Program-made: the position numbers and the translations under genes | Notes under the pieces: model-generated | Told to the model about the DNA's origin: nothing | What the model saw: the letters and a program-made list of their open reading frames with translations, nothing else | Databases searched by the model: none | Origin: Exiguobacterium sp. s193 | GTDB taxonomy: Bacteria; Bacillota; Bacilli; Exiguobacteriales; Exiguobacteriaceae | Direction of reading: 5' to 3' | Length of the DNA stretch: 64,000 nt | Assembly (NCBI RefSeq): GCF_018618755.1 | Contig: NZ_JACSMR010000013.1 | Location: 1-64,000 of the forward strand | Part shown: one piece after another, positions 24,715 through 34,523 of the stretch | How the letters are laid out: every line of letters begins with the position of its first letter | How positions within the stretch are numbered: position 1 is the stretch's first letter

Positions 24715-25923
24715 ATGCCAACGTTCGAACCTTTCCAAGCATTACGTCCGCAACAAAAATATGCAGAAGCTTTCGCCGCTTTGCCTTATGATGTCGTCAA
24801 CCGTTCAGAAGGACGGGCAGAAGTCCGTCGCCATCCGTTATCGTTTTTACGGATTGATAAAGCCGAGGTGACGTTACCTGATTTGATTGATGATCACGAC
24901 CCACGTGTGTATCAACAAGCGGCACTTCATTTCAAGGAGGCGCGCGACAGTCACATTCTCGAGCTTGACGCAGACGAGTGCTACTATTTATATCGTTTGC
25001 GTGATGGGCAACACATCCAGACCGGTTTTGTCGGTTGTGCCGCCGTCGAAGATTACGACGCCGGACTGATTCGGAAACATGAGTTCACACGTCCTGATAA
25101 AGAACGGGACCGCGTTCGCCAAGTCGATGCCTTACATGCACATACCGGCCCTATCCTTCTTGCCCACGAGCCGGACAACGAACTGGACCGGATCGTCACG
25201 GAACAGACGGCACAAGATCCACTCTATCAATTCATCGCGGACGACGGGATCGAGCATACGATCTATAAAGTAACGGATCGAACCGCTATGTTGACAATCG
25301 GTAGCCAGTTCGCCCGTCACGATGCACTCTATATTGCAGACGGGCATCACCGGGCAGAAGCAGCGTCGCAAGTTGCAAAGTTACATCCGGACAACGAGGC
25401 GGCTCAACTGTTTCTCACCGTGTCTTTCTCAAGCGACCAATTAAAAATTCTCGGCTATCACCGCGTTGTTGAAGACCTGTACGGACAATCAGTCGCAGAA
25501 TTACTTGAGCGGATCCGCCACCGCTTCACAGTCACACCAGGTCGCGCCGAATCAACTGCCAAACACCGGTTTGAGATGTACCTTCAACACCAGTGGTACA
25601 CGCTCGACTATATCGGCGAAAAGGCATCGGTCAAGGACAGTCTTGACGTGTCCATTCTTCAACATGACGTATTGACGCCGCTCTTAGGAATCGAAGATCC
25701 TCGGACCGACGCCCGGATTCAATTCGTCGGCGGAATCCGTGGTTACGCAGGACTCGAACAGCTCGTCGACAGCGGGACGATGGCCGTCGCCTTCCATTTA
25801 CATCCGACCGATTTGACTGATTTGATGCAGGTGGCAGACGCGAATGAAGTCATGCCGCCAAAATCGACGTGGTTTGAACCTAAACTCCGGAGTGGTTTAT
25901 TGATTCACCCCTTCTTTGCCTAA
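24715..25923 (+). CDS. DUF1015 family protein in serine operon
   Basis: 402 residues. The N-terminus FEPFQALRPQ, the LPYDVVNRSEGRAEVRRHP segment, FVGCAAVEDYDAGLIRKHE and IADGHHRAEAAS (near residue 210) are the family landmarks. The DGHHR motif recalls ParB/sulfiredoxin-fold nucleotide-binding proteins such as the serine kinases SbnI and SerK; that link is my inference. It lies 12 bp after serA in the same operon, and no serB is present, so a part in phosphoserine or serine handling is likely. AAAGGAG precedes the ATG. Confidence 0.88.
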   Translation: MPTFEPFQALRPQQKYAEAFAALPYDVVNRSEGRAEVRRHPLSFLRIDKAEVTLPDLIDDHDPRVYQQAALHFKEARDSHILELDADECYYLYRLRDGQHIQTGFVGCAAVEDYDAGLIRKHEFTRPDKERDRVRQVDALHAHTGPILLAHEPDNELDRIVTEQTAQDPLYQFIADDGIEHTIYKVTDRTAMLTIGSQFARHDALYIADGHHRAEAASQVAKLHPDNEAAQLFLTVSFSSDQLKILGYHRVVEDLYGQSVAELLERIRHRFTVTPGRAESTAKHRFEMYLQHQWYTLDYIGEKASVKDSLDVSILQHDVLTPLLGIEDPRTDARIQFVGGIRGYAGLEQLVDSGTMAVAFHLHPTDLTDLMQVADANEVMPPKSTWFEPKLRSGLLIHPFFA

Positions 25924-25925
25924 TC

Positions 25926-25962
25926 AAAAAAGGATTGACGCTGGTTCGCGTCAATCCTTTTT
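25926..25962. terminator. Bidirectional terminator
   Basis: AAAAAAGGATTGACGC and GCGTCAATCCTTTTTT are perfect arms between the convergent DUF1015 and neopullulanase genes. Confidence 0.92.
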
Positions 25963-25966
25963 TCAT

Positions 25967-27751
25967 TCACTCATCTTTTAGGCGTAAAATCGTACCACGC
26001 ACAGGAGCCAACCGGATTTCAGTTTCATATTCCGTCCCGTCGAGCAAATCGACGGCCTGACCTGGTAACGTAAATGAAACTGCTTCTTGCCCGTTGTTGA
26101 TGACAATCAGATAGTCTCCTTGGGTGGACGTTCTGCGAATGACGAAACATGCGTTGGAATCATCTACTTGTTCGAATGTATACGTCCCGTCATTTGCTAG
26201 CGTCGGATGCGCTTTTCGGATTGCAATCAAGTTCGTGACATAGGCAAGTAAGTCCCTATCTTGTTCATCAGGATTCCACTCCATGCATTTTCGGTTAGCA
26301 GGATCCTGTCCCCCGGCCAGTCCGATCTCATCCCCATAATAAATGACCGGACTGCCGGTAAACGTTAATAAGGACAACAATAGCAGTCGCATCCGGGCTT
26401 TGTCTCCGTTCGCACGCGTCAGTGCCCGCGGTGTATCGTGCGAACCAACGAGGTTGAACATCACTTCATTGACGTTCATCGAGTTCCCGTTTAAATTACG
26501 GACGACCGCATGACTGAATTCAGATGCTGTCGTTTCTCCCGTCGCAAAAAATGTTAAAAAGGCTTCTGTCAGTCCATAATTCATGACAGCATCAAATTGA
26601 TCTCCGAACAACCATTCTTGCGAATCCGTCCAGCATTCCCCGACGATATAAGCTTCCGGGTTTGCTGTGCGGACTTCATTTCGAAATTCACGCCAAAAAG
26701 CATGGTCGACTTCACTCGCGACATCTAGCCGCCAGCCGTCAATCCCAAACTCTTCGACCCAGTATCGCCCGACTTTCAGCAGATAGGCTTTGACATCCGG
26801 ATTGGCCGTGTTCAACTTCGGCATATTGGCTTCAAAAGCAAAGACTTCATAGTTCGGGTGCGGGTCCATCTGGATCGGAAACGAATCAATCATGAACCAA
26901 TCGGCATATTCTGAGTCAGCCCCTCGTTTGATGACATCCTGGAACGTCGGGTGGTCGACGCTGACATGATTAAAGACGGCGTCAAGCAGTACACGAATCC
27001 CGTTCGCATGTAGCAGTTCGACCATCTCACGAAACTTTTCTTCCGTTCCAAACGCCGGATCGAGCTTCAGATAGTCGAGCGTGTCGTATTTATGGTTTGA
27101 TGGTGCTGCAAAGACCGGGCAGAAATAAATTCCACTAATACCAAGTTTTTTCAAGTAATCAATGTGATCAATGACACCTTGGAAGTCGCCCCCGAAGTGG
27201 TTCTCGTACGCCGGTGCTTCAGAAGCCCACGGGACCGTTCCTGGACGATCGTTTGTAACGTCCCCATTCGCAAAACGATCAGGGAAAATCTGATACCAGA
27301 CCGTTTCTTTGACCCATTCCGGCGCATCAAATACGTCGACAGCATTCATGTAAGGAACGGCAAAATAATAGCCGGGATGGTCAAGTGGAATCTCGTCGTA
27401 CCACCCACGTTCCGTATAGATTGCCGTCTCCTCAGCTGTCATCAATTTAAATCCATAGCGGACACGTTTTCGACTCGGTTTTATGGCGACGAACCAATAA
27501 TCGTGCGTCGCATCAGACCCAGTACGGATCATATCTGTTTGTTGCGTTTTCCAAAACTTCTCTTTATCCGGATCAAAATTCCAGTCGCGGTCCTCTTCTC
27601 GTTCCGCATCCCACTCGTATGGATCGCCATGAATGAGACGGATTTGGTCGACATCCCCTTTTGCTGTCGTCAACCTGATATGAACCGTTTCTTGATCGTA
27701 CTTATAGACATACGGCGACATCGCCCGGTGAAAAACTGCCTGCTTATTAAT
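25967..27751 (-). CDS. Neopullulanase/cyclomaltodextrinase-type GH13 enzyme, apparent ATT start
   Basis: About 594 residues if started at ATT. The N-terminal CBM34-like domain (VHIRLTTAKGDVDQIRLIHGDPYEW) is followed by a GH13 barrel with the nucleophile in DGWRLDVASE, the acid in YIVGECWTD and the third acid in NLVGSHDTPR. It would cleave alpha-1,4 links in pullulan, cyclodextrins or maltodextrins in the cytosol. The first ATG (27721) has no ribosome site, while AAGGGGTGA at 27758-27766 sits 6 bases before ATT at 27751. The added NKQAVFHRA also continues the family's usual start. A weak cre-like TGTAAACGTCTACC lies at 27812-27825. Confidence 0.85.
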   Translation of the reverse strand: MNKQAVFHRAMSPYVYKYDQETVHIRLTTAKGDVDQIRLIHGDPYEWDAEREEDRDWNFDPDKEKFWKTQQTDMIRTGSDATHDYWFVAIKPSRKRVRYGFKLMTAEETAIYTERGWYDEIPLDHPGYYFAVPYMNAVDVFDAPEWVKETVWYQIFPDRFANGDVTNDRPGTVPWASEAPAYENHFGGDFQGVIDHIDYLKKLGISGIYFCPVFAAPSNHKYDTLDYLKLDPAFGTEEKFREMVELLHANGIRVLLDAVFNHVSVDHPTFQDVIKRGADSEYADWFMIDSFPIQMDPHPNYEVFAFEANMPKLNTANPDVKAYLLKVGRYWVEEFGIDGWRLDVASEVDHAFWREFRNEVRTANPEAYIVGECWTDSQEWLFGDQFDAVMNYGLTEAFLTFFATGETTASEFSHAVVRNLNGNSMNVNEVMFNLVGSHDTPRALTRANGDKARMRLLLLSLLTFTGSPVIYYGDEIGLAGGQDPANRKCMEWNPDEQDRDLLAYVTNLIAIRKAHPTLANDGTYTFEQVDDSNACFVIRRTSTQGDYLIVINNGQEAVSFTLPGQAVDLLDGTEYETEIRLAPVRGTILRLKDE

Positions 27752-27953
27752 GATCCGTCACCCCTTCAGAATAGCTGTACATTTATTCCTTGTTCCCGCA
27801 TTCACACTATATGTAAACGTCTACCCCAAAAAGTCAGGTCTTCCCCTATCATTTTGATTCAGCATCGGGCTGTTTTTGATGTATACTGATAACGCAGAGG
27901 AAGCCAGCTGGTTTCCAACTAAATCGAAGTCATGTGAAAGAGAGTGGATTCTG

Positions 27954-28667
27954 ATGGGTCGTAAATGGAATAACATTAAAGAAAAAAAGGCGTCTAAAGA
28001 CAAGAACACGAGCCGGATTTATGCAAAATTCGGTCGTGAGATTTATGTCGCTGCGAAACAGGGTGAGCCGGATCCCGAGTCGAACCAAGCACTCAAAGTC
28101 GTTCTCGAACGTGCGAAAACATATAACGTACCTCGCGCTATCGTTGACCGGGCAATTGAAAAAGCAAAAGGTGGCGCAGAAGAGAACTTTGATGTGCTTC
28201 GTTATGAAGGATTCGGGCCAAGTGGTTCGATGGTCATCGTTGAAACGTTGACGAACAACGTCAACCGGACAGCCTCAGATGTGCGGGCCGCCTTCGGTAA
28301 AAACGGTGGCAACATGGGCGTCAGTGGTTCTGTCGCCTATATGTTTGACGCGACAGCAATTTTTGCGTTCGAGGGGAAATCAGCAGATGACGTCCTCGAA
28401 TTGATGATGGAAGCGGACATCGACGTCCGTGACATCTTAGAAGAAGAGGAAGCCGTCATCATCTACGCGGAACCAGATCAGTTCCACACGGTCCAGGAGA
28501 CGCTTAAACAGGCTGGTGTGACCGATTTTTCAGTTGCCGAACTCGTCATGCTCGCTCAAAACGAAGTCGCGTTATCAGAAGAAGATGTCCAACAATTCGA
28601 AAAAATGGTCGATGCACTCGAAGATTTGGAAGATGTGCAGCAGGTCTATCATAACGTTGAACTTTAA
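27954..28667 (+). CDS. yeeN: YebC/PmpR-family protein YeeN
   Basis: 237 residues, starting [20 protein letters not shown] as Bacillus YeeN does. [22 protein letters not shown] and [18 protein letters not shown] mark the three-domain YebC fold. YebC proteins were long listed as transcription regulators, and some help ribosomes through polyproline stretches; the YeeN branch's role is less clear. The frame is open 26 codons upstream, but family conservation places the start at 27954. A terminator follows. Confidence 0.93.
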   Translation: MGRKWNNIKEKKASKDKNTSRIYAKFGREIYVAAKQGEPDPESNQALKVVLERAKTYNVPRAIVDRAIEKAKGGAEENFDVLRYEGFGPSGSMVIVETLTNNVNRTASDVRAAFGKNGGNMGVSGSVAYMFDATAIFAFEGKSADDVLELMMEADIDVRDILEEEEAVIIYAEPDQFHTVQETLKQAGVTDFSVAELVMLAQNEVALSEEDVQQFEKMVDALEDLEDVQQVYHNVEL

Positions 28668-28669
28668 AC

Positions 28670-28700
28670 AAAAAAAAGCAGCCGATCGGCTGCTTTTTTT
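28670..28700 (+). terminator. Rho-independent terminator after yeeN
   Basis: AAAAAAAGCAGCCGATCGGCTGCTTTTTTT is here given as arms AAGCAGCCGA and TCGGCTGCTT with flanking A- and T-runs. Confidence 0.88.
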
Positions 28701-28907
28701 CGTTTTAAGCTGACGCCCGGAAGGTATTTCTCCAGTCACGCGCTTTCTAATTCCAAAATACGCTATGAAACCCGTTTCATAACAAGCAAAAAAAAAGATT
28801 CTTTTTAGATGTTTACTTCTTCAATTTAATGGGAATAATAATTAACGGAACGGTTAATCTTAGGACTAGCTCGTTTTTTGTTGGTTAATGAAGAAGGAGG
28901 AACAATC

Positions 28908-29201
28908 ATGTCTTATCCCGTTATTGAAACATTCAAACACATCGTCAACGAAGCAAATCGCTTTAATCGAGTCGACTTTGGTGGTTATGATATTTATATG
29001 CAAACGAATGATGGCCGTTTAATCACTGCCCATATCCGCTTCGATGGTGGTGGGCAAGATCAGAACGAAGCGTACTTACTCCTCGAATCGAGTACCGGTC
29101 AACGTCGCATGACGACACTGACCTTGCATCAATTCGAACACCTCTCGTCGTATACAGCACACAGTGAGCGCATACAGGCACTCGAGACGACAAGTGCTTA
29201 A
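28908..29201 (+). CDS. Small unknown protein
   Basis: 97 residues beginning MSYPVIETFKHIVNEANRFN. Predicted soluble, with alternating strands (YDIYMQTNDGRLITAHIRF) and a Q/E-rich C-terminal half. AGAAGGAGGAACAATC directly before the ATG fixes the start at 28908 rather than at an upstream TTG. No family is recognised. Closed by a terminator. Confidence 0.65.
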   Translation: MSYPVIETFKHIVNEANRFNRVDFGGYDIYMQTNDGRLITAHIRFDGGGQDQNEAYLLLESSTGQRRMTTLTLHQFEHLSSYTAHSERIQALETTSA

Positions 29202-29207
29202 TCAATA

Positions 29208-29242
29208 AACAGCGCGCCCTCAAACGAGGACGCGCTGTTTTA
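29208..29242. terminator. Terminator between convergent small genes
   Basis: ACAGCGCGCCCTC and GAGGACGCGCTGT arms around AAAC, with a short T-run. Confidence 0.8.
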
Positions 29243-29244
29243 TA

Positions 29245-29511
29245 TTATTCTTTCTCGAGTTGTTCTAGTTCAGCATGCGTTTGTGGGAAACCATTCGCTT
29301 GCCAATCCGACCGTTGGATAGAATCGAGTTGTGTCAAGCCGACTTCCGCCTCATCATGCGGTTGATCGACGCTAGGACGTCGGTCGATTTCAGCTGAGTC
29401 ACTGATGCTTTGTCCGTCATTCACACAAGCACGCTTGTATTGTTTAATCACTACCATTGTTAAGGCTACACTACCTGCTACTATGAGTCCCCTCTTTAAT
29501 GTGTTGTTCAC
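29245..29511 (-). CDS. Small membrane-anchored unknown protein
   Basis: 88 residues. A basic start NNTLKRG and a hydrophobic stretch GLIVAGSVALTMVVI form one membrane anchor or uncleaved signal; the remaining about 65 residues are acidic and polar and end in ELEQLEKE. The start is a GTG eight bases after GGGGGA. No family is recognised. Confidence 0.6.
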   Translation of the reverse strand: MNNTLKRGLIVAGSVALTMVVIKQYKRACVNDGQSISDSAEIDRRPSVDQPHDEAEVGLTQLDSIQRSDWQANGFPQTHAELEQLEKE

Positions 29512-29855
29512 GACTACATTCCCCCATTATCCTTAGTTGACATTACTTGTTTTATGTTCCCCGAAACGATTAATCATAATCCTTTTCTTCATCACAAGAA
29601 AAATTTTTTAGTCTTTTTTTCATTTTTTTCACCCGTGTTCCTACATATTTAATATTTTTTCTGAAAACTTACGCATCCATTGATTCATGAGGGTTCAAGT
29701 CATGCAGAGACGACGAATTTACGCTATACTTTTATCAGGTGCTCAAACATATAATCGAATGGATATGGCTGAGAGGACAAGTCCCAAGCAGAAAAAAAGC
29801 TTGCGTACGAAGTCCTTCTTTCATTTATTCGGTTCATTTCAAAGGAGGGAATCTT
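29512..29855 (+). promoter_or_regulatory. Leader/promoter region of the mrp operon
   Basis: There is no gene. A TATACT -10-like sequence lies near 29734. Downstream, AGGAC (29774-29778) can pair either with GTCC directly behind it (29781-29784) or with GTCCT at 29812-29816, enclosing CAAGC (29785-29789) and GCTTG (29799-29803). A mutually exclusive leader structure is possible. A CodY-like match at 29655-29669 has three mismatches and is weak. Confidence 0.35.
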
Positions 29856-32261
29856 GTGTCATTGCTTCACTTGGCCATCTTGTTGCCATTACTTGCTAGT
29901 CTATTTATTCCGTTCTTGTACAAACAGTTTCGCTCCGTGCACACGGGATGGTTCGTTTTGCTCGTCCCTCTTACACTCGTCATCTACTTTAGTCAGTACA
30001 TCAGTCAAACGATGGCCGGGGAAACCGTCACGCAGTCGATGCAATGGATTCCATCGCTTGGAATTAATTTCGTCGCCTATCTAGATGGGCTCGGATTATT
30101 GTTTGCGCTGTTAATCACAGGAATCGGGACGCTCGTTGTTCTTTACTCCATCTATTACCTGGATGCGAAAAAAGAAGCCCTGCATAATTTTTATGTCTAC
30201 CTGCTCCTCTTCATGACGGCGATGCTCGGAATCGTTTTATCCGACAACATGATCGTCTTGTACATGTTCTGGGAGATGACATCGATTTCGTCATTCCTCT
30301 TGATTGGGTATTGGTATGAACGCGAACGTTCACGCTATGGTGCTCAAAAATCGATGCTGATCACCGTCTTTGGTGGACTCTCGATGCTCGGTGGGATTTC
30401 GATTCTTTCTTTACTGTCCGGCTCCTTTAGTATCCGCGAGTCGTTCAGTACGCTCAGTACGTATAGTGACGACCCGTTATTCCTTGTCGCACTCGTCCTC
30501 TTTTTGTTAGCGGCCTTTACGAAATCGGCTCAATTCCCTTTTCACATCTGGCTACCGGATGCGATGGAAGCTCCGACACCTGTCAGCGCCTATCTTCACT
30601 CGGCGACAATGGTCAAAGCCGGTCTCTATCTTGTCGCCCGGATGAGCCCGATCTTTGCTGAGACGCCGCTCTGGTTTTATCTCGTCTCGGGTGTCGGGAT
30701 GTTCACCTTGTTCTGGGGATCACTCAACGCCGTCAAACAAGTTGATTTGAAGGCGATACTCGCCTACTCGACCATTTCGCAACTCGGTCTCATCATGTCA
30801 CTCCTCGGCTTAGGGGCTGCCGCACTACAAGTCGAAGCCTTGCCCGACAGTCTCTATACGATTGCGACTGTCGCCGCCGTCTTCCATTTGATTAATCATG
30901 CGACCTTTAAAGGAAGCTTGTTCATGATGGCTGGGATTGTCGACCATGAGACGGGGACACGTGATTTACGGAAACTTGGGGGGCTCTCTCAGTTGATGCC
31001 GGTCACATTTACGATTGCGATGATCGGAACGTTGTCGATGGCAGGTGTTCCTCCATTCAACGGGTTCTTGAGTAAAGAGATGTTCCTGACAGGTGTCAAT
31101 CAGGTTTCGGAATCTGGTTTATTCCACTTGGAAACGTTTGGTTTCCTGTTCCCGCTCTTCGCGGTCGTCGGAAGTATCTTTACGTTCGTTTACAGTTTAC
31201 TGATCGTCTACCGGACGTTCCTCGGACCTAAACAACATGACAAACTTCCGAAAAAACCACACGAGGCACCACTCGGGATGCTCGTGTCTCCGATTTTCTT
31301 GGCGTCACTCGTCATCTTGATCGGACTGTTCCCGAACCTCTTGTCTAACACGTTGATTCGTCCTGCCGTTGAAGCAATATTACCGCAAGTCCTGGCTGCC
31401 GGCGGTGAAATCGATGTTCATATCAAACTCTGGCACGGCTTCAACACCGAACTGTTATTCACTTTCATCATCATCACGGTCGGGTTCCTCTTGTTCAAGA
31501 CGTTCCCGAAATGGCAATCGCTCTATCACCGGATGCCAAAAAGTTTCTCCTTGAATCATCAATATGACGGATTGTTACGCCGGGGCGAAAACGTTTCGAC
31601 CGGAATTCATGATGCGGTCATGACCGGCTACATGCGGTCCTATCTCGTCTATATTTTTGGCTTCATCGTCCTACTTGTATTATCGAGTTTGTTTTTCTTC
31701 GATGCCTTTGCCTTTGACGTGGATCCGTTAAGTTCGATTTCCACTTACGAAATCATCTTAGTCCTTGTCCTCGTCAGTAGTGCACTCTCGATCACGTTCG
31801 CCCGGTCGCGCCTGACATCGATCATCTTACTCGGTGTCGCTGGATATACGGTCGCCTTGTTCTTCGTCTTGTTCCGGGCACCTGACCTTGCGTTGACGCA
31901 ACTCGTCATCGAAACGGTCTCTGTTGCGCTATTCTTGCTTGTGTTCTACCACATGCCGGAGATTAGCCGAAAAGAAGAGCGGATCAAATTTAAATTAGGA
32001 AATGCCGCGATTTCAATCTTGGTCGGGCTCAGTGTGACACTTGTCGCCCTCGCCTCGCTCAGTCAACGGTCATTTGCTTCGATTGCTAAATACTACATCG
32101 ACAACGTCGCGGATCTTGCAGCGGGCGGCAACATGGTCAATGTCATTCTCGTTGACTTCCGTGGTTTTGATACCTTGTTTGAAATCAGTGTCCTCGCGAT
32201 TGCAGGACTCGGGATTTATGCGATGATCCACTTTAGAAAGACAGGAGGGATCGATAAATGA
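29856..32261 (+). CDS. mrpA: Mrp Na+/H+ antiporter subunit A
   Basis: About 801 residues, the length of Bacillus MrpA. It has many transmembrane helices, an NADH-dehydrogenase ND5-like core with the key glutamate in YMFWEMTSISSFLLIGYW and the lysine in AFTKSAQFPFHIWLPDAMEAPTPVSA, and a C-terminal MbhE-like extension. It is part of the seven-subunit cation/proton exchanger for Na+ export and alkaline pH. The true start is the GTG at 29856, with AAAGGAGGG six bases upstream; the frame is open earlier but carries no hydrophobic sequence there. The stop overlaps mrpB. Confidence 0.95.
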   Translation: MSLLHLAILLPLLASLFIPFLYKQFRSVHTGWFVLLVPLTLVIYFSQYISQTMAGETVTQSMQWIPSLGINFVAYLDGLGLLFALLITGIGTLVVLYSIYYLDAKKEALHNFYVYLLLFMTAMLGIVLSDNMIVLYMFWEMTSISSFLLIGYWYERERSRYGAQKSMLITVFGGLSMLGGISILSLLSGSFSIRESFSTLSTYSDDPLFLVALVLFLLAAFTKSAQFPFHIWLPDAMEAPTPVSAYLHSATMVKAGLYLVARMSPIFAETPLWFYLVSGVGMFTLFWGSLNAVKQVDLKAILAYSTISQLGLIMSLLGLGAAALQVEALPDSLYTIATVAAVFHLINHATFKGSLFMMAGIVDHETGTRDLRKLGGLSQLMPVTFTIAMIGTLSMAGVPPFNGFLSKEMFLTGVNQVSESGLFHLETFGFLFPLFAVVGSIFTFVYSLLIVYRTFLGPKQHDKLPKKPHEAPLGMLVSPIFLASLVILIGLFPNLLSNTLIRPAVEAILPQVLAAGGEIDVHIKLWHGFNTELLFTFIIITVGFLLFKTFPKWQSLYHRMPKSFSLNHQYDGLLRRGENVSTGIHDAVMTGYMRSYLVYIFGFIVLLVLSSLFFFDAFAFDVDPLSSISTYEIILVLVLVSSALSITFARSRLTSIILLGVAGYTVALFFVLFRAPDLALTQLVIETVSVALFLLVFYHMPEISRKEERIKFKLGNAAISILVGLSVTLVALASLSQRSFASIAKYYIDNVADLAAGGNMVNVILVDFRGFDTLFEISVLAIAGLGIYAMIHFRKTGGIDK

Positions 32262-32698
32262 AAAAACCAATGAAAAAGAATACGAACGACGTCATTTTAG
32301 AATCAGCGACGACGTTCATCACGTTCATTATTTTCTTATTTGCCGTCTACCTGTTTTTCGCCGGACACTACACGCCGGGTGGTGGATTCATCGGCGGACT
32401 CGTGACTTCATCCGCCCTCGTCTTGATTTTGCTTGCCTTTGACATCAAGACACTTCGGCAAATCCTGCCGTTCGACTACAAGATGGTGACGGCCGTCGGG
32501 ATGTTGATCGCTGTCTTGACTGCGTCCGGCGCCTTGCTTTTTAATGTGCCGTTCTTCACCCACGCGCACGGTTATTTTGAATTACCCTTGTTCGGAAAAA
32601 CATCTTTGCATACGGCCATGTTATTTGACCTAGGGGTCTACTTCGTCGTCGTCGGTGTCACGATGACGATCATTCAAACGATTGGGGAGAGTGATTAA
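32258..32698 (+). CDS. mrpB: Mrp antiporter subunit B
   Basis: 146 residues with four membrane helices and the family segment FAGHYTPGGGFIGGLVTSSA. It starts within the ATGA overlap of mrpA, so translation is coupled. It is an MbhF-like membrane subunit of the Mrp complex. Confidence 0.94.
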   Translation: MKKPMKKNTNDVILESATTFITFIIFLFAVYLFFAGHYTPGGGFIGGLVTSSALVLILLAFDIKTLRQILPFDYKMVTAVGMLIAVLTASGALLFNVPFFTHAHGYFELPLFGKTSLHTAMLFDLGVYFVVVGVTMTIIQTIGESD

Positions 32699-32701
32699 AA
32701 G

Positions 32702-33043
32702 ATGGAGATTATCATGGCGATAGCTGCAGGCATCTTGACGATGTGTGCCGTCTATCTCATTCTTTCAAAAAGTATCTTACGCATCATCATCGGGACTGGA
32801 TTACTCAGCCACGCTGCCCACCTGATCGTCATCACGATGGGTGGACTGAAGACCGGGGCAGCTCCCGTTCTTGAAGAAGGTGTGACGAAATATACCGATC
32901 CACTCCCGCAAGCACTCGTCTTGACCGCAATCGTCATTAGTTTCGGGGTAACGGCATTTTTCCTCGTTCTTGCCTACCGAGCGTATCAGGAGCTTGGGAC
33001 TGATAATATCGAGGAAATGAAAGGAACCGATACGAATGATTAA
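32702..33043 (+). CDS. mrpC: Mrp antiporter subunit C
   Basis: 113 residues, three helices, NuoK-like. Marked by [20 protein letters not shown] and the family [20 protein letters not shown]. It overlaps mrpD by 8 bp. It belongs to the membrane arm of the antiporter. Confidence 0.94.
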   Translation: MEIIMAIAAGILTMCAVYLILSKSILRIIIGTGLLSHAAHLIVITMGGLKTGAAPVLEEGVTKYTDPLPQALVLTAIVISFGVTAFFLVLAYRAYQELGTDNIEEMKGTDTND

Positions 33044-34520
33044 TTTACCGTTATTACCGATTTTAATTCCACTTCTGACCGGCGTCTTATTGATGTTTTT
33101 CACGAAACAACTCTGGATGCAACGGATTGTCTCATTTTTGTCGACGTTATTGACGATTGGTGTTTCCTTGTATCTTGTCTTTCAAGTCAAGGCGCAAGGG
33201 ATTCTGACCGTCACGCTCGGGAGTTGGCCGGCACCGTTCGGCATCACACTCGTGTCAGATATGTTGTCGGCGTTACTCGTTTTAACGACGAGCCTACTCG
33301 TCTTCTTCGTCATCTGGTACTCGATGACGTACTTGTCGGAACAACACCAGCGTTTTTATTACTACATCGCCGTCCAGTTTTTGCTCGTCGGTGTCAATGG
33401 CGCCTTTACGACAGGTGATATCTTTAACATGTTCGTCTTCTTTGAAGTCTTCTTGATTTCATCGTATGTCTTGATCGTACTCGGAGGGAAACCGGCTCAA
33501 TTGCGCGAATCCTTGAAGTACCTATTGGTCAATGTCATTTCGTCTGCGTTGTTCGTCATGACCGTCGCCTTTTTATACGGCATCATCGGCACGCTCAACA
33601 TGGCAGATATCTCACAAAAGATTGCCGAAATCAATCAGCCTGGTATCTTAAGTGTCATCGCTATCCTATTTTTAGTCGTCTTCGGCTTAAAAGGGGCAAT
33701 CTTTCCACTTTATTTCTGGTTACCGGGTTCATATCAAGTACCGCCGACACCGGTCCTCGCCTTGTTCGGCGCCCTGTTGACGAAAGTCGGCGTCTACGGC
33801 ATCTTGCGGACGTATAGTTTGTTTTTCTCAAACGAAGTCGGGATCATCCATTCGCTCCTTGGCGGACTGGCCCTCGCGACGATCATCATCGGTGTCATCG
33901 GTGCCCTCGCGACGAAGGATGCGAAACAAATTTTAATCTACAACATCATCGTAGCGGTCGGCGTGATTCTTTACGGCGTTTCCGTCATGACACGTCAATC
34001 GCTCGAAGGTGCGGTCTTCTACTTGTTACATGACATGTTGATTAAAGCAGCACTCTTCTTACTCGTCGGAATCATGATTGGGATCGCGGGCTCGAGTCGC
34101 TTAAAAAGTATGGGCGGGATGATTAAAGATTATCCGTTGCTCGGCTGGACGTATTTCATCGCTGCGCTATCGCTTGCCGGTATTCCACCGTTCAGTGGAT
34201 TCATCGGGAAGCTGCTGATTGTCCGTGGCGGAATCGAGGCCGGTGATCTGGTCGGACCGTTCATCGTGCTCGCGTCAAGCCTGCTTGTCCTCTATTCTGT
34301 CATGCAAATTTTCATCCGTGGATTTTGGGGCACACCAAAGACCTATACGGGCTCACGACGACATCTCGTTAAACAACTGATTGCTCCGACGATTCTCTTA
34401 GTGACGATTACCGTCGCTTACGGGGTTGGTGCGGAAGCGGTCCGGCCGTTCATCACCCAAGCCGTTGATCCGCTCGTCGACCCATCAATTTATATTCAAG
34501 CTGTACTGAAGGGGGGCTAA
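33036..34520 (+). CDS. mrpD: Mrp antiporter subunit D
   Basis: 494 residues, about 14 helices, ND2/ND4-like. The conserved glutamate lies in [19 protein letters not shown] and a lysine in [19 protein letters not shown]. MrpD and MrpA are the proposed ion paths. AAAGGAA before the ATG lies within mrpC. Confidence 0.95.
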   Translation: MINLPLLPILIPLLTGVLLMFFTKQLWMQRIVSFLSTLLTIGVSLYLVFQVKAQGILTVTLGSWPAPFGITLVSDMLSALLVLTTSLLVFFVIWYSMTYLSEQHQRFYYYIAVQFLLVGVNGAFTTGDIFNMFVFFEVFLISSYVLIVLGGKPAQLRESLKYLLVNVISSALFVMTVAFLYGIIGTLNMADISQKIAEINQPGILSVIAILFLVVFGLKGAIFPLYFWLPGSYQVPPTPVLALFGALLTKVGVYGILRTYSLFFSNEVGIIHSLLGGLALATIIIGVIGALATKDAKQILIYNIIVAVGVILYGVSVMTRQSLEGAVFYLLHDMLIKAALFLLVGIMIGIAGSSRLKSMGGMIKDYPLLGWTYFIAALSLAGIPPFSGFIGKLLIVRGGIEAGDLVGPFIVLASSLLVLYSVMQIFIRGFWGTPKTYTGSRRHLVKQLIAPTILLVTITVAYGVGAEAVRPFITQAVDPLVDPSIYIQAVLKGG

Positions 34521-34523
34521 ACG

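Noticed and set aside
27164-27889. 241-residue frame opposite the neopullulanase gene
   Set aside because: Antisense shadow of a well-supported gene, with no ribosome site and no family pattern.
29655-29669. CodY-like match upstream of mrpA
   Set aside because: Three mismatches and about 190 bp from the start; too weak to call.
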